Part shown: positions 36,080 to 46,663 of the stretch, piece by piece | Numbering within the stretch: the stretch's first letter is position 1 | Layout: every line of letters begins with the position of its first letter | Source: Endozoicomonas sp. SCSIO W0465 | Lineage (GTDB): Bacteria; Pseudomonadota; Gammaproteobacteria; Pseudomonadales; Endozoicomonadaceae | DNA: 64,000 nucleotides | Direction: 5' to 3' | NCBI RefSeq assembly: GCF_023716865.1 | Contig: NZ_CP092417.1 | Span: 6,618,501 to 6,682,500 of the forward strand | Notes under the pieces: model-generated | What the model was told of the DNA's origin: nothing | What the model saw: only the letters and a program-made list of their open reading frames with translations | Database searches by the model: none | Made by a program: the position numbers and the translations under genes

Positions 36080-37780
36080 GTTCTCGTCCAAAAACACAAC
36101 CAATTGAAAACTGTAGATTTTATCCTGAAAAATTAAGTGGAGCCCTACTGCTATCTGGCGACTAAACTTCCCAAGAGCAAGAAACATAAGGGATTGCCAA
36201 AAACAGAGGACTCCAAATGCGCAAAAAACGCAACCCGCAGTGTAGTATGGAACTCCATTACGTACCTCATGAAATCTGCTCCCAGCTTTCCGGTATCTCG
36301 CAATGGCTTGACGCCCATCCACAGTTCAATGACTGGATTTATGAGGACTTAAGTTCTGGTGATAAACAGAACACTGGGCGGAACGGACTATCAGCAGAAT
36401 CCGTTCTTCGTGCGGCACTCCTGAAACAGTATTTGAATTGTGATTATGACTACTTGTCGTTTGTTTTGATGGACTCCATGCTCTTTCGAGACTTTTGTCG
36501 CCTCGAACCAAACCAGCGCCCCAGTCGCTCCAGTTTGCATGGGCTCATCAGCCTTCTTACTGCATCTACATGGGAACGGATTAATAACTGTCAGCTAATG
36601 ACCGCTAAAGATCAGGGTATTGAAAAAGGGCGCACTGTGGCTATTGACAGCACAGTCACCGAATCGGATATCAAACCTCCTTGCGACAGTGATCTTTTAG
36701 CCAGTTCCGTTAAAGAAATTTGTCGGCTGCTGGAACGGGGACAAACACTGACAGCGACACCGCTTTATGAATATACCCATCACAACCGAGCCGTAAAAGA
36801 TGCGGCCAGAAAATGCATCTACGCTGGCAAAGAAGAGCGGCATCAGCATTATAAAAAACTGCTGCAGTTGACCCGAAAATCCCGGAAGGTACTTATCGAA
36901 GCTACTGTCACGCTAGCAAACGCCCGTCAGCAGGGGCAGTGTCTCCTGGCTGATGATGCCGACAAGTGGCAGGCCGATGTGGATCACCTGTTACCCCTGG
37001 TGGATGCAATAGTCTCCCAGACAGAGCGCAGGGTCTTTAAGGGTGAAAAGGTGCCAGCCCAGGAAAAAGTGGTTAGCCTGTATGAACCCCATACGGATAT
37101 CATCGTAAAAGACAGGCGGCAAGTACAGTATGGCCATAAACTGAACCTGGTTCAGGGAAAAAGTCGATTGATCCTGGACCTGGTTATTGAGGAAGGTAAC
37201 CCAGCGGATTCGGACCAATTCATTCCGATGATGGAAAGACAAAAAGAAATTTATGGTCGTGTACCTCGCCAGACAAGCGGTGACGGCGGATACGCGTGTC
37301 GCGCTAATTTGGAAAAAGCCAAGGCCATGGGAATCAGCGATGTAGCTTTTAATAAGAAGCGCGGACTTGAAGTCGAAGAGATGACTAAAAGTCAGTATGT
37401 GTATAAAACGCTCTTTCGCTTCCGGGCAGGTATTGAAGCGGGAATTTCGTGGCTAAAGAGATGTTTTGGGCTATCACGTTGCCACTGCAAGGGTTCTGAG
37501 CGTTTTGATTCTCATTGCTGGTTATCGGTGGTCTGTTACAACCTGGTGATTCTGGCCAGACACCCGGCACCATCCTGATAGCCACCTCCACGCTACATGA
37601 AAGTACCTTTCCAGCATGGTGGGAGGATGTTTTCTGCCTGCTTTTCGCGTTTTTCTCCAATATCCGTCCCAGATTAGAGAAAAAAAGGGAAGAGTTTTTG
37701 CGGCTCTCTGGAATTTCAGGAAATATCAAAACGCACGTACAATCTAATTATGATTGCCTGATGCGTTTTTGGACGAGAAC
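36080..37780 (+). mobile_element. DUF772-type IS element, copy B (intact)
   Basis: 1701 bp, same family as 20788. It is followed head-to-tail by copy C after a 6-bp spacer TAACTA. The pair as a whole is flanked by TAGCTA (36074-36079 and 39487-39492). Confidence 0.92.
36217..37578 (+). CDS. DUF772-type transposase (intact)
   Basis: 453 residues and the only intact copy of four. The N-terminal DUF772-like region is LSAESVLRAALLKQYLN then YDYLSFVLMDSMLFRDF. The DDE core starts at VAIDSTVTESDI and the second Asp is in SGDGGYACR. The C-terminal region is RFRAGIEAGISWLKRCFGLSR, carrying the catalytic Glu. It resembles IS5/IS1182 and ISNCY transposases; exact assignment needs a database search. 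It could supply transposase for the frameshifted copies. Confidence 0.9.
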   Translation: MRKKRNPQCSMELHYVPHEICSQLSGISQWLDAHPQFNDWIYEDLSSGDKQNTGRNGLSAESVLRAALLKQYLNCDYDYLSFVLMDSMLFRDFCRLEPNQRPSRSSLHGLISLLTASTWERINNCQLMTAKDQGIEKGRTVAIDSTVTESDIKPPCDSDLLASSVKEICRLLERGQTLTATPLYEYTHHNRAVKDAARKCIYAGKEERHQHYKKLLQLTRKSRKVLIEATVTLANARQQGQCLLADDADKWQADVDHLLPLVDAIVSQTERRVFKGEKVPAQEKVVSLYEPHTDIIVKDRRQVQYGHKLNLVQGKSRLILDLVIEEGNPADSDQFIPMMERQKEIYGRVPRQTSGDGGYACRANLEKAKAMGISDVAFNKKRGLEVEEMTKSQYVYKTLFRFRAGIEAGISWLKRCFGLSRCHCKGSERFDSHCWLSVVCYNLVILARHPAPS

Positions 37781-37786
37781 TAACTA

Positions 37787-39486
37787 GTTCTCGTCCAAAA
37801 ACACAACCAATTGGAAAACTGTAGATTTTATCCTGAAAATTAAGTGGAGCCCTACTGCTATCTGGCGACTAAACTTCCCAAGAGCAAGAAACATAAGGGA
37901 TTGCCAAAAACAGAGGACTCCAAATGCGCAAAAAACGCAACCCGCAGTGTAGTATGGAACTCCATTACGTACCTCATGAAATCTGCTCCCAGCTTTCCGG
38001 TATCTCGCAATGGCTTGACGCCCATCCACAGTTCAATGACTGGATTTATGAGGACTTAAGTTCTGGTGATAAACAGAACACTGGCGGAACGGACTATCAG
38101 CAGAATCCGTTCTTCGTGCGGCACTCCTGAAACAGTATTTGAATTGTGATTATGACTACTTGTCGTTTGTTTTGATGGACTCCATGCTCTTTCGAGACTT
38201 TTGTCGCCTCGAACCAAACCAGCGCCCCAGTCGCTCCAGTTTGCATGGGCTCATCAGCCTTCTTACTGCATCTACATGGGAACGGATTAATAACTGTCAG
38301 CTAATGACCTCTAAAGATCAGGGTATTGAAAAAGGGCGCACTGTGGCTATTGACAGCACAGTCACCGAATCGGATATCAAACCTCCTTGCGACAGTGATC
38401 TTTTAGCCAGTTCCGTTAAAGAAATTTGTCGGCTGCTGGAACGGGGACAAACACTGACAGCGACACCGCTTTATGAATATACCCATCACAACCGAGCCGT
38501 AAAAGATGCGGCCAGAAAATGCATCTACGCTGGCAAAGAAGAGCGGCATCAGCATTATAAAAAACTGCTGCAGTTGACCCGAAAATCCCGGAAGGTACTT
38601 ATCGAAGCTACTGTCACGCTAGCAAACGCCCGTCAGCAGGGGCAGTGTCTCCTGGCTGATGATGCCGACAAGTGGCAGGCCGATGTGGATCACCTGTTAC
38701 CCCTGGTGGATGCAATAGTCTCCCAGACAGAGCGCAGGGTCTTTAAGGGTGAAAAGGTGCCAGCCCAGGAAAAAGTGGTTAGCCTGTATGAACCCCATAC
38801 GGATATCATCGTAAAAGACAGGCGGCAAGTACAGTATGGCCATAAACTGAACCTGGTTCAGGGAAAAAGTCGATTGATCCTGGACCTGGTTATTGAGGAA
38901 GGTAACCCAGCGGATTCGGACCAATTCATTCCGATGATGGAAAGACAAAAAGAAATTTATGGTCGTGTACCTCGCCAGACAAGCGGTGACGGCGGATACG
39001 CGTGTCGCGCTAATTTGGAAAAAGCCAAGGCCATGGGAATCAGCGATGTAGCTTTTAATAAGAAGCGCGGACTTGAAGTCGAAGAGATGACTAAAAGTCA
39101 GTATGTGTATAAAACGCTCTTTCGCTTCCGGGCAGGTATTGAAGCGGGAATTTCGTGGCTAAAGAGATGTTTTGGGCTATCACGTTGCCACTGCAAGGGT
39201 TCTGAGCGTTTTGATTCTCATTGCTGGTTATCGGTGGTCTGTTACAACCTGGTGATTCTGGCCAGACACCCGGCACCATCCTGATAGCCACCTCCACGCT
39301 ACATGAAAGTACCTTTCCAGCATGGTGGGAGGATGTTTTCTGCCTGCTTTTCGCGTTTTTCTCCAATATCCGTCCCAGATTAGAGAAAAAAAGGGAAGAG
39401 TTTTTGCGGCTCTCTGGAATTTCAGGAAATATCAAAACGCACGTACAATCTAATTATGATTGCCTGATGCGTTTTTGGACGAGAAC
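37787..39486 (+). mobile_element. DUF772-type IS element, copy C
   Basis: 1700 bp, head-to-tail with copy B. It shares with B a base difference from copies A and D (ACGCACGT versus ACGAACGT near the 3' end), suggesting B and C arose by duplication. Confidence 0.92.
37924..39284 (+). pseudogene. DUF772-type transposase, frameshifted (copy C)
   Basis: One G is missing at about 38093 (CACTGGCGG where intact copies have CACTGGGCGG). The frame stops at 38130 and resumes in another frame from 38139 to 39284. Otherwise it is nearly the same as the intact copy. Confidence 0.9.
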
Positions 39487-40531
39487 TAGCTACTTGCTCC
39501 GCAAGCTGATTACCAGCACCACTCTCCCTCAGAACCGCACCCAATGCACCACCAGCCCCGGTAACCAATAGGATAATACCCGCGGTTTGCCGACCTTCCT
39601 CTAAACGGGCTGCACAAGTGTTTCGATCCATATCCGGAATCAACGTGTAAACTGCAAGCAATACACTGATGGATAGTGCAACGATAGGGTTACCGGTAAA
39701 ACCAAAGAACTGGCTGATAACGCCATTTCCATCAATGATGGACAGTCCACTGAGTGTTGAAATAATGGCACTGATAAATATCAGAACAATGGGCACCATA
39801 ATCGGCATTAAAGACAAGCTCAAACTTGGTAGTTTTTTACCCGCTTTCTCTTTCATGTAATTATCATGCACGGCTTGCAGGTCTTGATCAGCAACGTCGG
39901 CAATAGTAAATTCGGGATATTTCCTGTCTAACCATTGTGCATATAATACGATTCCCATAACACAGGGAATGGCTAATACAATTCCCATCAACAGCATGGC
40001 ACCGACATAAACACCAAACAGCCCTGCCACACCCAGAGGACCAGGCGTGGGCGGTACCGTGTGGTGAGTAACCACCAGGCCTCCTGCCAGAGCAACACCT
40101 AACGTCAATAAAGATCGCTTACCACTTTTTGCCAGGGCTTTGGCTACCGGATAGAGAATCACAAATGCCGAATCAACAAAAATCGGAATACTTACAATAT
40201 AACCGGTAATAGCTAAAGCCCATTCTTCCCGTTTTTTACCAAGCCACTTGATAAAACTGTATGCAATTTGCTCTGCAGCCCCGGATACTTCAAGAATTCG
40301 CCCCATCATAACACCAAGGCCAATGACAATACCGATACTGCCGAGGGTTGAACCAAAACCACTGGAAATCACTTTCAGCGTTTGATTAACCTCCATCCCA
40401 CCAAGAATTCCGGCAATAGCCGCAGCCAAAAGCATAGCAATCAGCACATGAACCCGTGTGCGTAATACTAAGAAGACCAGGACAAAAACGGCAACAACGA
40501 GACCGATTATAGGAGTAGGGATGGATGTCAT
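39487..40531 (-). pseudogene. gntP: GntP permease, N-terminal fragment
   Basis: About 348 codons starting MTSIPTPIIGLVVAVFVLV, with many hydrophobic segments and the GntP-family motif region VVTHHTVPPTPGPLGVAG. It belongs to the inner-membrane gluconate:H+ symporter family and in this operon probably imports a four-carbon sugar acid. ATG 40531 overlaps the denD stop, suggesting translational coupling. The gene is split into three pieces (40531-39487, 36079-35748, 34139-34003) by a tandem IS pair and an IS66 element. Confidence 0.9.
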
Positions 40532-41428
40532 TTCACGACTCCCTGCATTTCATGGGTAATATATTGGTCAATAATGGAGTAAAAGTCTGCATCAACGCTG
40601 AACCCCAGTGACAATGCCCGTTTATTATCAATAGCACTTGGCCAACTGCTGACAATACGGTTCACGGCTTCATCTTTGGTAAAAGTCACCAGGTCTTTCT
40701 TTTCTCCACCACCAGCCTCTGCCAGACAAATGAGCATCTGCTCAACGGTTACGCTAATACCCGGAGCATTAATCGTTCTCCAGTAAGGGAATGCATCTTT
40801 AGATAATGATGACAGGTGAATCAAATTTTGAATGATTGTATCAGGACTGGATAACCACAACTTTAGATCTGGTGAAACCGGGCATGCAGAAGGCTCATTA
40901 TTTAAAGGCTCCCGAATAATACCGCTAACAAACGAGGATGCCGCTTTATTTGGTTTTCCTGGTCGAATGGCAATGGTTGGCAAACGGAGTGTACGTGCAT
41001 CCACAAAACCTTTTCGAGCATAATCATTAACCAGCAACTCACCTATTGCCTTTTGAGTTCCATAAGAAGATTGTGGAGCCAATAATGTAGTATCCGTTAT
41101 TACATCCGGTAGTTCGCCACCAAACACGGCAAGAGAACTGGTAAAAATAAAACGTATGGATGGGTTAGTCTGTCGGCAACGCTCCAGTAGATTCCGGGTA
41201 GTATCGAGATTTATCTTCACTCCAAGATCAAAATCAGCTTCAGCATGACTGCTGACAATGGCTGCCAAATGAAAAACTACAGATGTCTCTTTGGTAATTA
41301 ATTTTTCAATTGCTAATGAATTACTTAAATCACAACAGACTGATTTAATTCGATCATCCTTGGCTGGAATAGCCGGCTTGATAATATCTGCAAGAATTAA
41401 TGAGTTGAATGAATAGTCAGAATTAATC
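40528..41428 (-). pseudogene. denD: D-erythronate dehydrogenase (DenD-like), main fragment
   Basis: About 300 codons of an NAD-dependent epimerase/dehydratase-fold protein: VVFHLAAIVSSHAEADFD (NAD-binding region), TSSLAVFGG (catalytic Ser strand), YGTQKAIGELLVNDYARKG (YxxxK active site) and LRLPTIAIRPG. The N-terminal GxxGxxG is missing here because two IS elements separate it. The three pieces join to METH-EIVITGGGGFLGQKLAKSLI-like sequence. DenD oxidises D-erythronate to 3-oxo-tetronate, feeding OtnK and OtnC of the same operon. Assignment rests on fold plus operon context. Confidence 0.82.
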
Positions 41429-42538
41429 ACTCAAGTTACGCACCTTGCTGAAAATCAGCCATTATTGGTGGCATGAAAAATGATCTCATAGAACTTTATT
41501 CTGACTACCTGTTGTCGTCGTCTGGGAAGACCACTGCAACGGGAGTGTCAGAGCTTTTGGATAATGTCTACAGTCATGACCAATTCACCCGATTGCTTTC
41601 AAACAATGAGTTTACCAGTCGTGACTTATGGCTTTACGTTAAACCCGTCGTGCGACAGGTTGAGTGCAGTGATGGGGTTTTGATCTTTGACGATACGATT
41701 CAGGAAAAGCAGTTCAGCAAAGAGAATGCCCTGAACACCTGGCATTTTGATCATACAAAAAATCGCACCGTGAAAGGTATAAATCTGCTCAATGCACACT
41801 ACCATGCCGGAGATGCGTCGATTCCTGTCGCCTATAAATTGATCGAGAAAACCATCCTGTACACCGACTTGAAGACAAAAAAGGTAAGACGATATGCAGA
41901 GCAAACCAAAAATGAAATGATGCGGGAGATGCTGATGATTTGCTGCCATAACCAGCTTATGTTCCGCTATGTCCTTGCAGATAGCTGGTTTTGCTCAAAC
42001 GACAATATGATGTTTATTCGACACGACTGTAATAAACATTTCCTGATGGCGATGAAGTCAAACCGCAAGGTATCCCTCAGTCTGGACGACAAATTACAAG
42101 GCCGTTCACAGCGTATAGATACTGTTGATTTTTCAGAAGATAAGCCTGTACAAGGGTGGATAGCAGGTGTCGATTTCCCTGTTCTGCTATACCGTCAGGT
42201 CTTTAAAAACAAAGACGGAAGCACAGGCATTCTCTATCTGGTTTGCAGCGATCTTGACTGTGATGCCGAGACTCTCAAGGCAATCTACGAGAAACGGTGG
42301 AAAGTCGAGGTCTTCCATAAAACGCTGAAATCGAATGCGTCAATGGCCAAGTCACCGGCGCATACTGTGAGAACACAGAGTAATCATATCTTTCTTTCAA
42401 TTTACTCAGCCTTCAGGTTGGAAGTATTGTCATTGAAAGTAAATCTGAATCACTTTCAGCTCAGAGCCAAAATCTATATGGCAGGGCTGAAAGCTTCGTT
42501 GGGGCAGCTGAGAGAGCTGTTAGCTGCGTAACTTCAGT
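41429..42538 (+). mobile_element. IS701/IS4-like element
   Basis: 1110 bp. Ends ACTCAAGTTACGCA and, complemented, ACTGAAGTTACGCA. A short target duplication TAATC lies at 41424-41428 and 42539-42543. It is inserted in denD. A diverged, broken relative is at 60789-61704. Confidence 0.85.
41473..42531 (+). CDS. IS701-like DDE transposase
   Basis: 352 residues. The DDE residues are probably in LIFDDTIQEKQFS (first Asp), VLADSWFCSNDN (second Asp) and YEKRWKVEVFHKTLKSN (Glu). The fold is of the IS4/IS701 superfamily; the protein is shorter than most IS701 transposases (~400 residues). The frame is intact. A relative at 61028 shares most of the core. Confidence 0.88.
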   Translation: MKNDLIELYSDYLLSSSGKTTATGVSELLDNVYSHDQFTRLLSNNEFTSRDLWLYVKPVVRQVECSDGVLIFDDTIQEKQFSKENALNTWHFDHTKNRTVKGINLLNAHYHAGDASIPVAYKLIEKTILYTDLKTKKVRRYAEQTKNEMMREMLMICCHNQLMFRYVLADSWFCSNDNMMFIRHDCNKHFLMAMKSNRKVSLSLDDKLQGRSQRIDTVDFSEDKPVQGWIAGVDFPVLLYRQVFKNKDGSTGILYLVCSDLDCDAETLKAIYEKRWKVEVFHKTLKSNASMAKSPAHTVRTQSNHIFLSIYSAFRLEVLSLKVNLNHFQLRAKIYMAGLKASLGQLRELLAA

Positions 42539-42584
42539 TAATCAGAGATTTGGCCAATTTTTGACCAAGAAAACCACCGCCACC
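42539..42584 (-). pseudogene. denD: denD, 46-bp piece between two IS elements
   Basis: Encodes GGGFLGQKLAKSLI, the first glycine-rich Rossmann loop of DenD. It is stranded between the IS701-like and IS1595 elements. It joins the first codons at 43694-43720 and the main fragment at 40528-41428 in frame. Confidence 0.85.
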
Positions 42585-43693
42585 GGCTAAGTTACCGTTA
42601 ATGGTTGGAAGCACCAATGTTCAGTAATTCTGCTGATCAACCGGCCAACAGTTAATTTTTTTGCTGCCGTCAGTTCTCGCCTCCAGGCCAGATAATGGGG
42701 AAGGTAACGAGTTGCAACCCCTTGGAATACGCCGCCAATCCAGCGTTTTAAATGACTGTGATAAGAATTTACAGTCTGGATGTGGTAGATGCCTTCAACA
42801 ACATGTTGACCTGCTGATGTCACCAGCTCCTTGAAGACAAATCCAAGCTTGTCAGCAAGTTTTTCGTGAGCGAGGTGTGCATCCGCACAGACCGTGGCCT
42901 GTATCGATATGCGGCCATTTAAATGCCTGCACAATTCATTAGCACTTTCGTTTTCTAATACACCGTCAACGGTATTTCGATTACGGTCCCGAGCCACCAT
43001 TACCGGGACTTTTCGGGCTTTGTTGGGATCATTACCCCGCTTTCGGGTTGGCCGTGGAAGGCCTTCTCTTTGCCCTTTGAAGGATTCACGGAAAAATGTT
43101 TCATCAAGCTCAGTAATGCCACAAAGCTCTTCTGCTTGATCATTATTAATCACTTCAAGAAAGCGGTGACGCCAGCGGAACGCAGTTTTCAAGTCAATGG
43201 CATTCTCAGCAGCAGCTGGTCGCAAGACCATAGAGTGAGTCATACCTGCGAGGTACTTGTTCCATTTTTCAGGGTGCCTGAGCCTTGCCAAAGGCGTTCC
43301 ACTAAAGGCGTTAAACGTTGAGTCGCAAGTCTTGCAGTGGTAGCGCTGTCGGCCATTTCGTATGCCCCAGCGACCAACGCTATGGCTTTTGCATTTGGGG
43401 CACCTGGGGTTTTCGGCAAATTGGGCAAGTATGCTCTTTTCTACGTCAGGTGTTGCATTATCGTTATTGGGTATAGATTCACTGTAAACAGGTTCAGAGT
43501 CAGTGGTTTCTACTACCTCGGTAACCTCTATTTGAGTACTAAGGAGCGAGTTGTTAAGAATGTCTCGCTGTTCACTGGTTAATGTTGAAATGGAATCAAT
43601 AAAATTCTGGAAGAGTTCAGATTGCATATCACTCCCCTACAACGTAGATTTTATGGGAGTTTAGCTGATTCAACCATTAACGGTAACTTAGCC
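42585..43693 (-). mobile_element. IS1595-family element
   Basis: About 1109 bp with ends GGCTAAGTTACCGTTAATGG / CCATTAACGGTAACTTAGCC, a near-perfect 20-bp inverted repeat. The flanks share CCACCGCCACC, so the target duplication (8 bp expected) cannot be placed exactly in this simple sequence. It interrupts denD within its glycine-rich loop codons. Confidence 0.88.
42587..43627 (-). CDS. IS1595-family transposase
   Basis: 346 residues. The N-terminal zinc ribbon is CPKCKSHSVGRWG ... YHCKTCDSTFNAFSGTPLARL, followed by a DDE core with ELDETFFRESFKGQ (first Asp), TVCADAHLAHEKLA (second Asp) and NSYHSHLKRWIGGVF (His/Asn region typical of ISXO2-like transposase domains). The stop codon lies in the left inverted repeat. 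The frame is intact. Confidence 0.92.
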   Translation of the reverse strand: MQSELFQNFIDSISTLTSEQRDILNNSLLSTQIEVTEVVETTDSEPVYSESIPNNDNATPDVEKSILAQFAENPRCPKCKSHSVGRWGIRNGRQRYHCKTCDSTFNAFSGTPLARLRHPEKWNKYLAGMTHSMVLRPAAAENAIDLKTAFRWRHRFLEVINNDQAEELCGITELDETFFRESFKGQREGLPRPTRKRGNDPNKARKVPVMVARDRNRNTVDGVLENESANELCRHLNGRISIQATVCADAHLAHEKLADKLGFVFKELVTSAGQHVVEGIYHIQTVNSYHSHLKRWIGGVFQGVATRYLPHYLAWRRELTAAKKLTVGRLISRITEHWCFQPLTVT

Positions 43694-43720
43694 ACCGCCA
43701 CCCGTAATGACTATTTCCAT
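43694..43720 (-). pseudogene. denD: denD, first codons
   Basis: ATG 43720 with an AGGTGA upstream gives MEIVITGGG, the first strand of the NAD-binding fold, cut by the IS1595 insertion. It starts 67 bp after the otnI stop, continuing the same operon. Confidence 0.8.
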
Positions 43721-43787
43721 GATGTCACCTGAAGAAAGATTGATACCACTTTTGCCCAGGGCAGTCGAATGCCTGCCCTTCCTGGCT

Positions 43788-44564
43788 TTATAAATAAGGC
43801 TGAACCCAACCCAGCCCTTTTAGTGTTGAGCTTTCAGGGTTGTACTCACAGCCAATCCATCCGCAATAGCCCACTCGATCCAAAACAGAAAAGAGGTGTG
43901 GGTAATTCAACTCACCGCTATCAGGCTCATTGCGAGCAGGTACAGAAGCGATTTGTACATGATTTATATAGGGCGCTATATCTTCAATAAGACGGGTCAG
44001 ATCACCATCCATAATTTGTGCGTGATACAAATCCAGCTGGACTTTAACATTAGATCTGTCAACTTTTTTAACAAGCTCTACGGCATCTCTCTGATGAGCC
44101 ACAAAGTAACCAGGGACATCACGTTTATTCAAAGGCTCAATCAAAATATCAATACCATGTTCTGCAAACATATCCGCAGCAAAACGAATGTTATTGATAA
44201 AACTACTCAGATGTTCTTGATAGTTATAATCACTATTCATAATCCCGGACATAGCGTGTACTTTTTTGCACCCTAACGTCAGCGCATAGCTGAGAGCAAT
44301 TTCAGCATTTGCCCTGAATTCAGCCTCACGCCCCGGTAATGCAGCCATCCCCCTTTCTCCAGCGGCCCAGTCACCGGGAGGCATGTTGAACAGTGCTTGT
44401 TCAAGATCGTACTGCTTTAATTGTTGAGATAGATCATTCGCATCAAACTCATAGGGAAAGAGATACTCAACGGCTTTAAACCCTGCGTCACTTGCTGCCT
44501 TGAAACGCTCCATAAAAGGCACTTCTGTAAACAACATAGTGAGATTGGCTGCAAACTTAGCCAT
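43788..44564 (-). CDS. otnI: 2-oxo-tetronate isomerase (Hyi-like)
   Basis: 258 residues of the hydroxypyruvate isomerase-like TIM-barrel family. Motifs: FAANLTMLFTEVPFMERF at the start, GFKAVEYLFPYEFDANDL, LIEPLNKRDVPGYFVAHQ (metal-binding Glu) and VQLDLYHAQIMDGDL (metal-binding Asp/His). OtnI interconverts 2-oxo- and 3-oxo-tetronate, linking L-threonate oxidation to the OtnK/OtnC steps. The start is ATG 44564, two bases after the otnC stop, so translation is probably coupled. It is intact. Confidence 0.88.
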   Translation of the reverse strand: MAKFAANLTMLFTEVPFMERFKAASDAGFKAVEYLFPYEFDANDLSQQLKQYDLEQALFNMPPGDWAAGERGMAALPGREAEFRANAEIALSYALTLGCKKVHAMSGIMNSDYNYQEHLSSFINNIRFAADMFAEHGIDILIEPLNKRDVPGYFVAHQRDAVELVKKVDRSNVKVQLDLYHAQIMDGDLTRLIEDIAPYINHVQIASVPARNEPDSGELNYPHLFSVLDRVGYCGWIGCEYNPESSTLKGLGWVQPYL

Positions 44565-44566
44565 TA

Positions 44567-44957
44567 TCACTGTCCCCCATTCAATTGGTTTACTTCATCA
44601 TCGGTTAGATAACGAACGGATTTATCTTGCAACATAAATAGCAAGCGCGCGGTTTCTTCGAGTTCTTCTGCATTGTCACAGGCGTCCAAAAGGTCTTTAC
44701 CAGTGACAACAGGGCCGTGATTTGATAACAAAAACGCTCTATTTTCGGGTGCCAAACGAGCAAGCTCTGAGGCAATTTCTGGATGCCCTGGTCGAAGGTA
44801 AGGAATAACTGGAAGCTTTCCTATCCTCATTACGTAATAAGGTGTAAAGGGCTTTATGGCATTGTCCGTGTTCAGATTATTCAGACAGGACAGTGCGGTC
44901 AGATAGGTTGAATGCAAGTGCACAATGGCTTGGCAGTCAGGCTTCGCACGATAGATA
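44567..44957 (-). pseudogene. otnC: 3-oxo-tetronate 4-phosphate decarboxylase, 3' fragment
   Basis: About 130 codons of a class-II aldolase/adducin-family enzyme: IVHLHSTYLTALSCL (metal-binding HxH), LPVIPYLRPGHPEIASEL, and LLSNHGPVVTGKDLLDA (third His). OtnC decarboxylates 3-oxo-tetronate 4-phosphate to dihydroxyacetone phosphate. The N-terminal part is beyond copy D of the DUF772-type IS. The cut falls just before the first metal-ligand strand, so neither piece can be active alone. Confidence 0.88.
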
Positions 44958-46663
44958 GTTCTCGTCCAAAAACGCATCAGGCAATCATAATTAGATTGTA
45001 CGTTCGTTTTGATATTTCCTGAAATTCCAGAGAGCCGCAAAAACTCTTCCCTTTTTTTCTCTAATCTGGGACGGATATTGGAGAAAAACGCGAAAAGCAG
45101 GCAGAAAACATCCTCCCACCATGCTGGAAAGGTACTTTCATGTAGCGTGGAGGTGGCTATCAGGATGGTGCCGGGTGTCTGGCCAGAATCACCAGGTTGT
45201 AACAGACCACCGATAACCAGCAATGAGAATCAAAACGCTCAGAACCCTTGCAGTGGCAACGTGATAGCCCAAAACATCTCTTTAGCCACGAAATTCCCGC
45301 TTCAATACCTGCCCGGAAGCGAAAGAGCGTTTTATACACATACTGACTTTTAGTCATCTCTTCGACTTCAAGTCCGCGCTTCTTATTAAAAGCTACATCG
45401 CTGATTCCCATGGCCTTGGCTTTTTCCAAATTAGCGCGACACGCGTATCCGCCGTCACCGCTTGTCTGGCGAGGTACACGACCATAAATTTCTTTTTGTC
45501 TTTCCATCATCGGAATGAATTGGTCCGAATCCGCTGGGTTACCTTCCTCAATAACCAGGTCCAGGATCAATCGACTTTTTCCCTGAACCAGGTTCAGTTT
45601 ATGGCCATACTGTACTTGCCGCCTGTCTTTTACGATGATATCCGTATGGGGTTCATACAGGCTAACCACTTTTTCCTGGGCTGGCACCTTTTCACCCTTA
45701 AAGACCCTGCGCTCTGTCTGGGAGACTATTGCATCCACCAGGGGTAACAGGTGATCCACATCGGCCTGCCACTTGTCGGCATCATCAGCCAGGAGACACT
45801 GCCCCTGCTGACGGGCGTTTGCTAGCGTGACGTGACAGTAGCTTCGATAAGTACCTTCCGGGATTTTCGGGTCAACTGCAGCAGTTTTTTATAATGCTGA
45901 TGCCGCTCTTCTTTGCCAGCGTAGATGCATTTTCTGGCCGCATCTTTTACGGCTCGGTTGTGATGGGTATATTCATAAAGCGGTGTCGCTGTCAGTGTTT
46001 GTCCCCGTTCCAGCAGCCGACAAATTTCTTTAACGGAACTGGCTAAAAGATCACTGTCGCAAGGAGGTTTGATATCCGATTCGGTGACTGTGCTGTCAAT
46101 AGCCACAGTGCGCCCTTTTTCAATACCCTGATCTTTAGCGGTCATTAGCTGACAGTTATTAATCCGTTCCCATGTAGATGCAGTAAGAAGGCTGATGAGC
46201 CCATGCAAACTGGAGCGACTGGGGCGCTGGTTTGGTTCGAGGCGACAAAAGTCTCGAAAGAGCATGGAGTCCATCAAAACAAACGACAAGTAGTCATAAT
46301 CACAATTCAAATACTGTTTCAGGAGTGCCGCACGAAGAACGGATTCTGCTGATAGTCCGTTCCGCCCAGTGTTCTGTTTATCACCAGAACTTAAGTCCTC
46401 ATAAATCCAGTCATTGAACTGTGGATGGGCGTCAAGCCATTGCGAGATACCGGAAAGCTGGGAGCAGATTTCATGAGGTACGTAATGGAGTTCCATACTA
46501 CACTGCGGGTTGCGTTTTTTGCGCATTTGGAGTCCTCTGTTTTTGGCAATCCCTTATGTTTCTTGCTCTTGGGAAGTTTAGTCGCCAGATAGCAGTAGGG
46601 CTCCACTTAATTTTTCAGGATAAAATCTACAGTTTTCAATTGGTTGTGTTTTTGGACGAGAAC
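44958..46663 (-). mobile_element. DUF772-type IS element, copy D
   Basis: 1706 bp, same ends as copies A-C. Target repeat TAGATA at 44952-44957 and 46664-46669. Five extra bases (a duplicated GTGAC) near 45830 account for the added length. Confidence 0.93.
45160..46526 (-). pseudogene. DUF772-type transposase, frameshifted (copy D)
   Basis: Start ATG 46526. The frame is broken at about 45830 by a 5-bp duplication (CGTGACGTGACAG versus GCGTGACAG), giving pieces 46526-45822 and 45759-45160. Otherwise it is the same protein as the intact copy at 36217. Confidence 0.9.
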
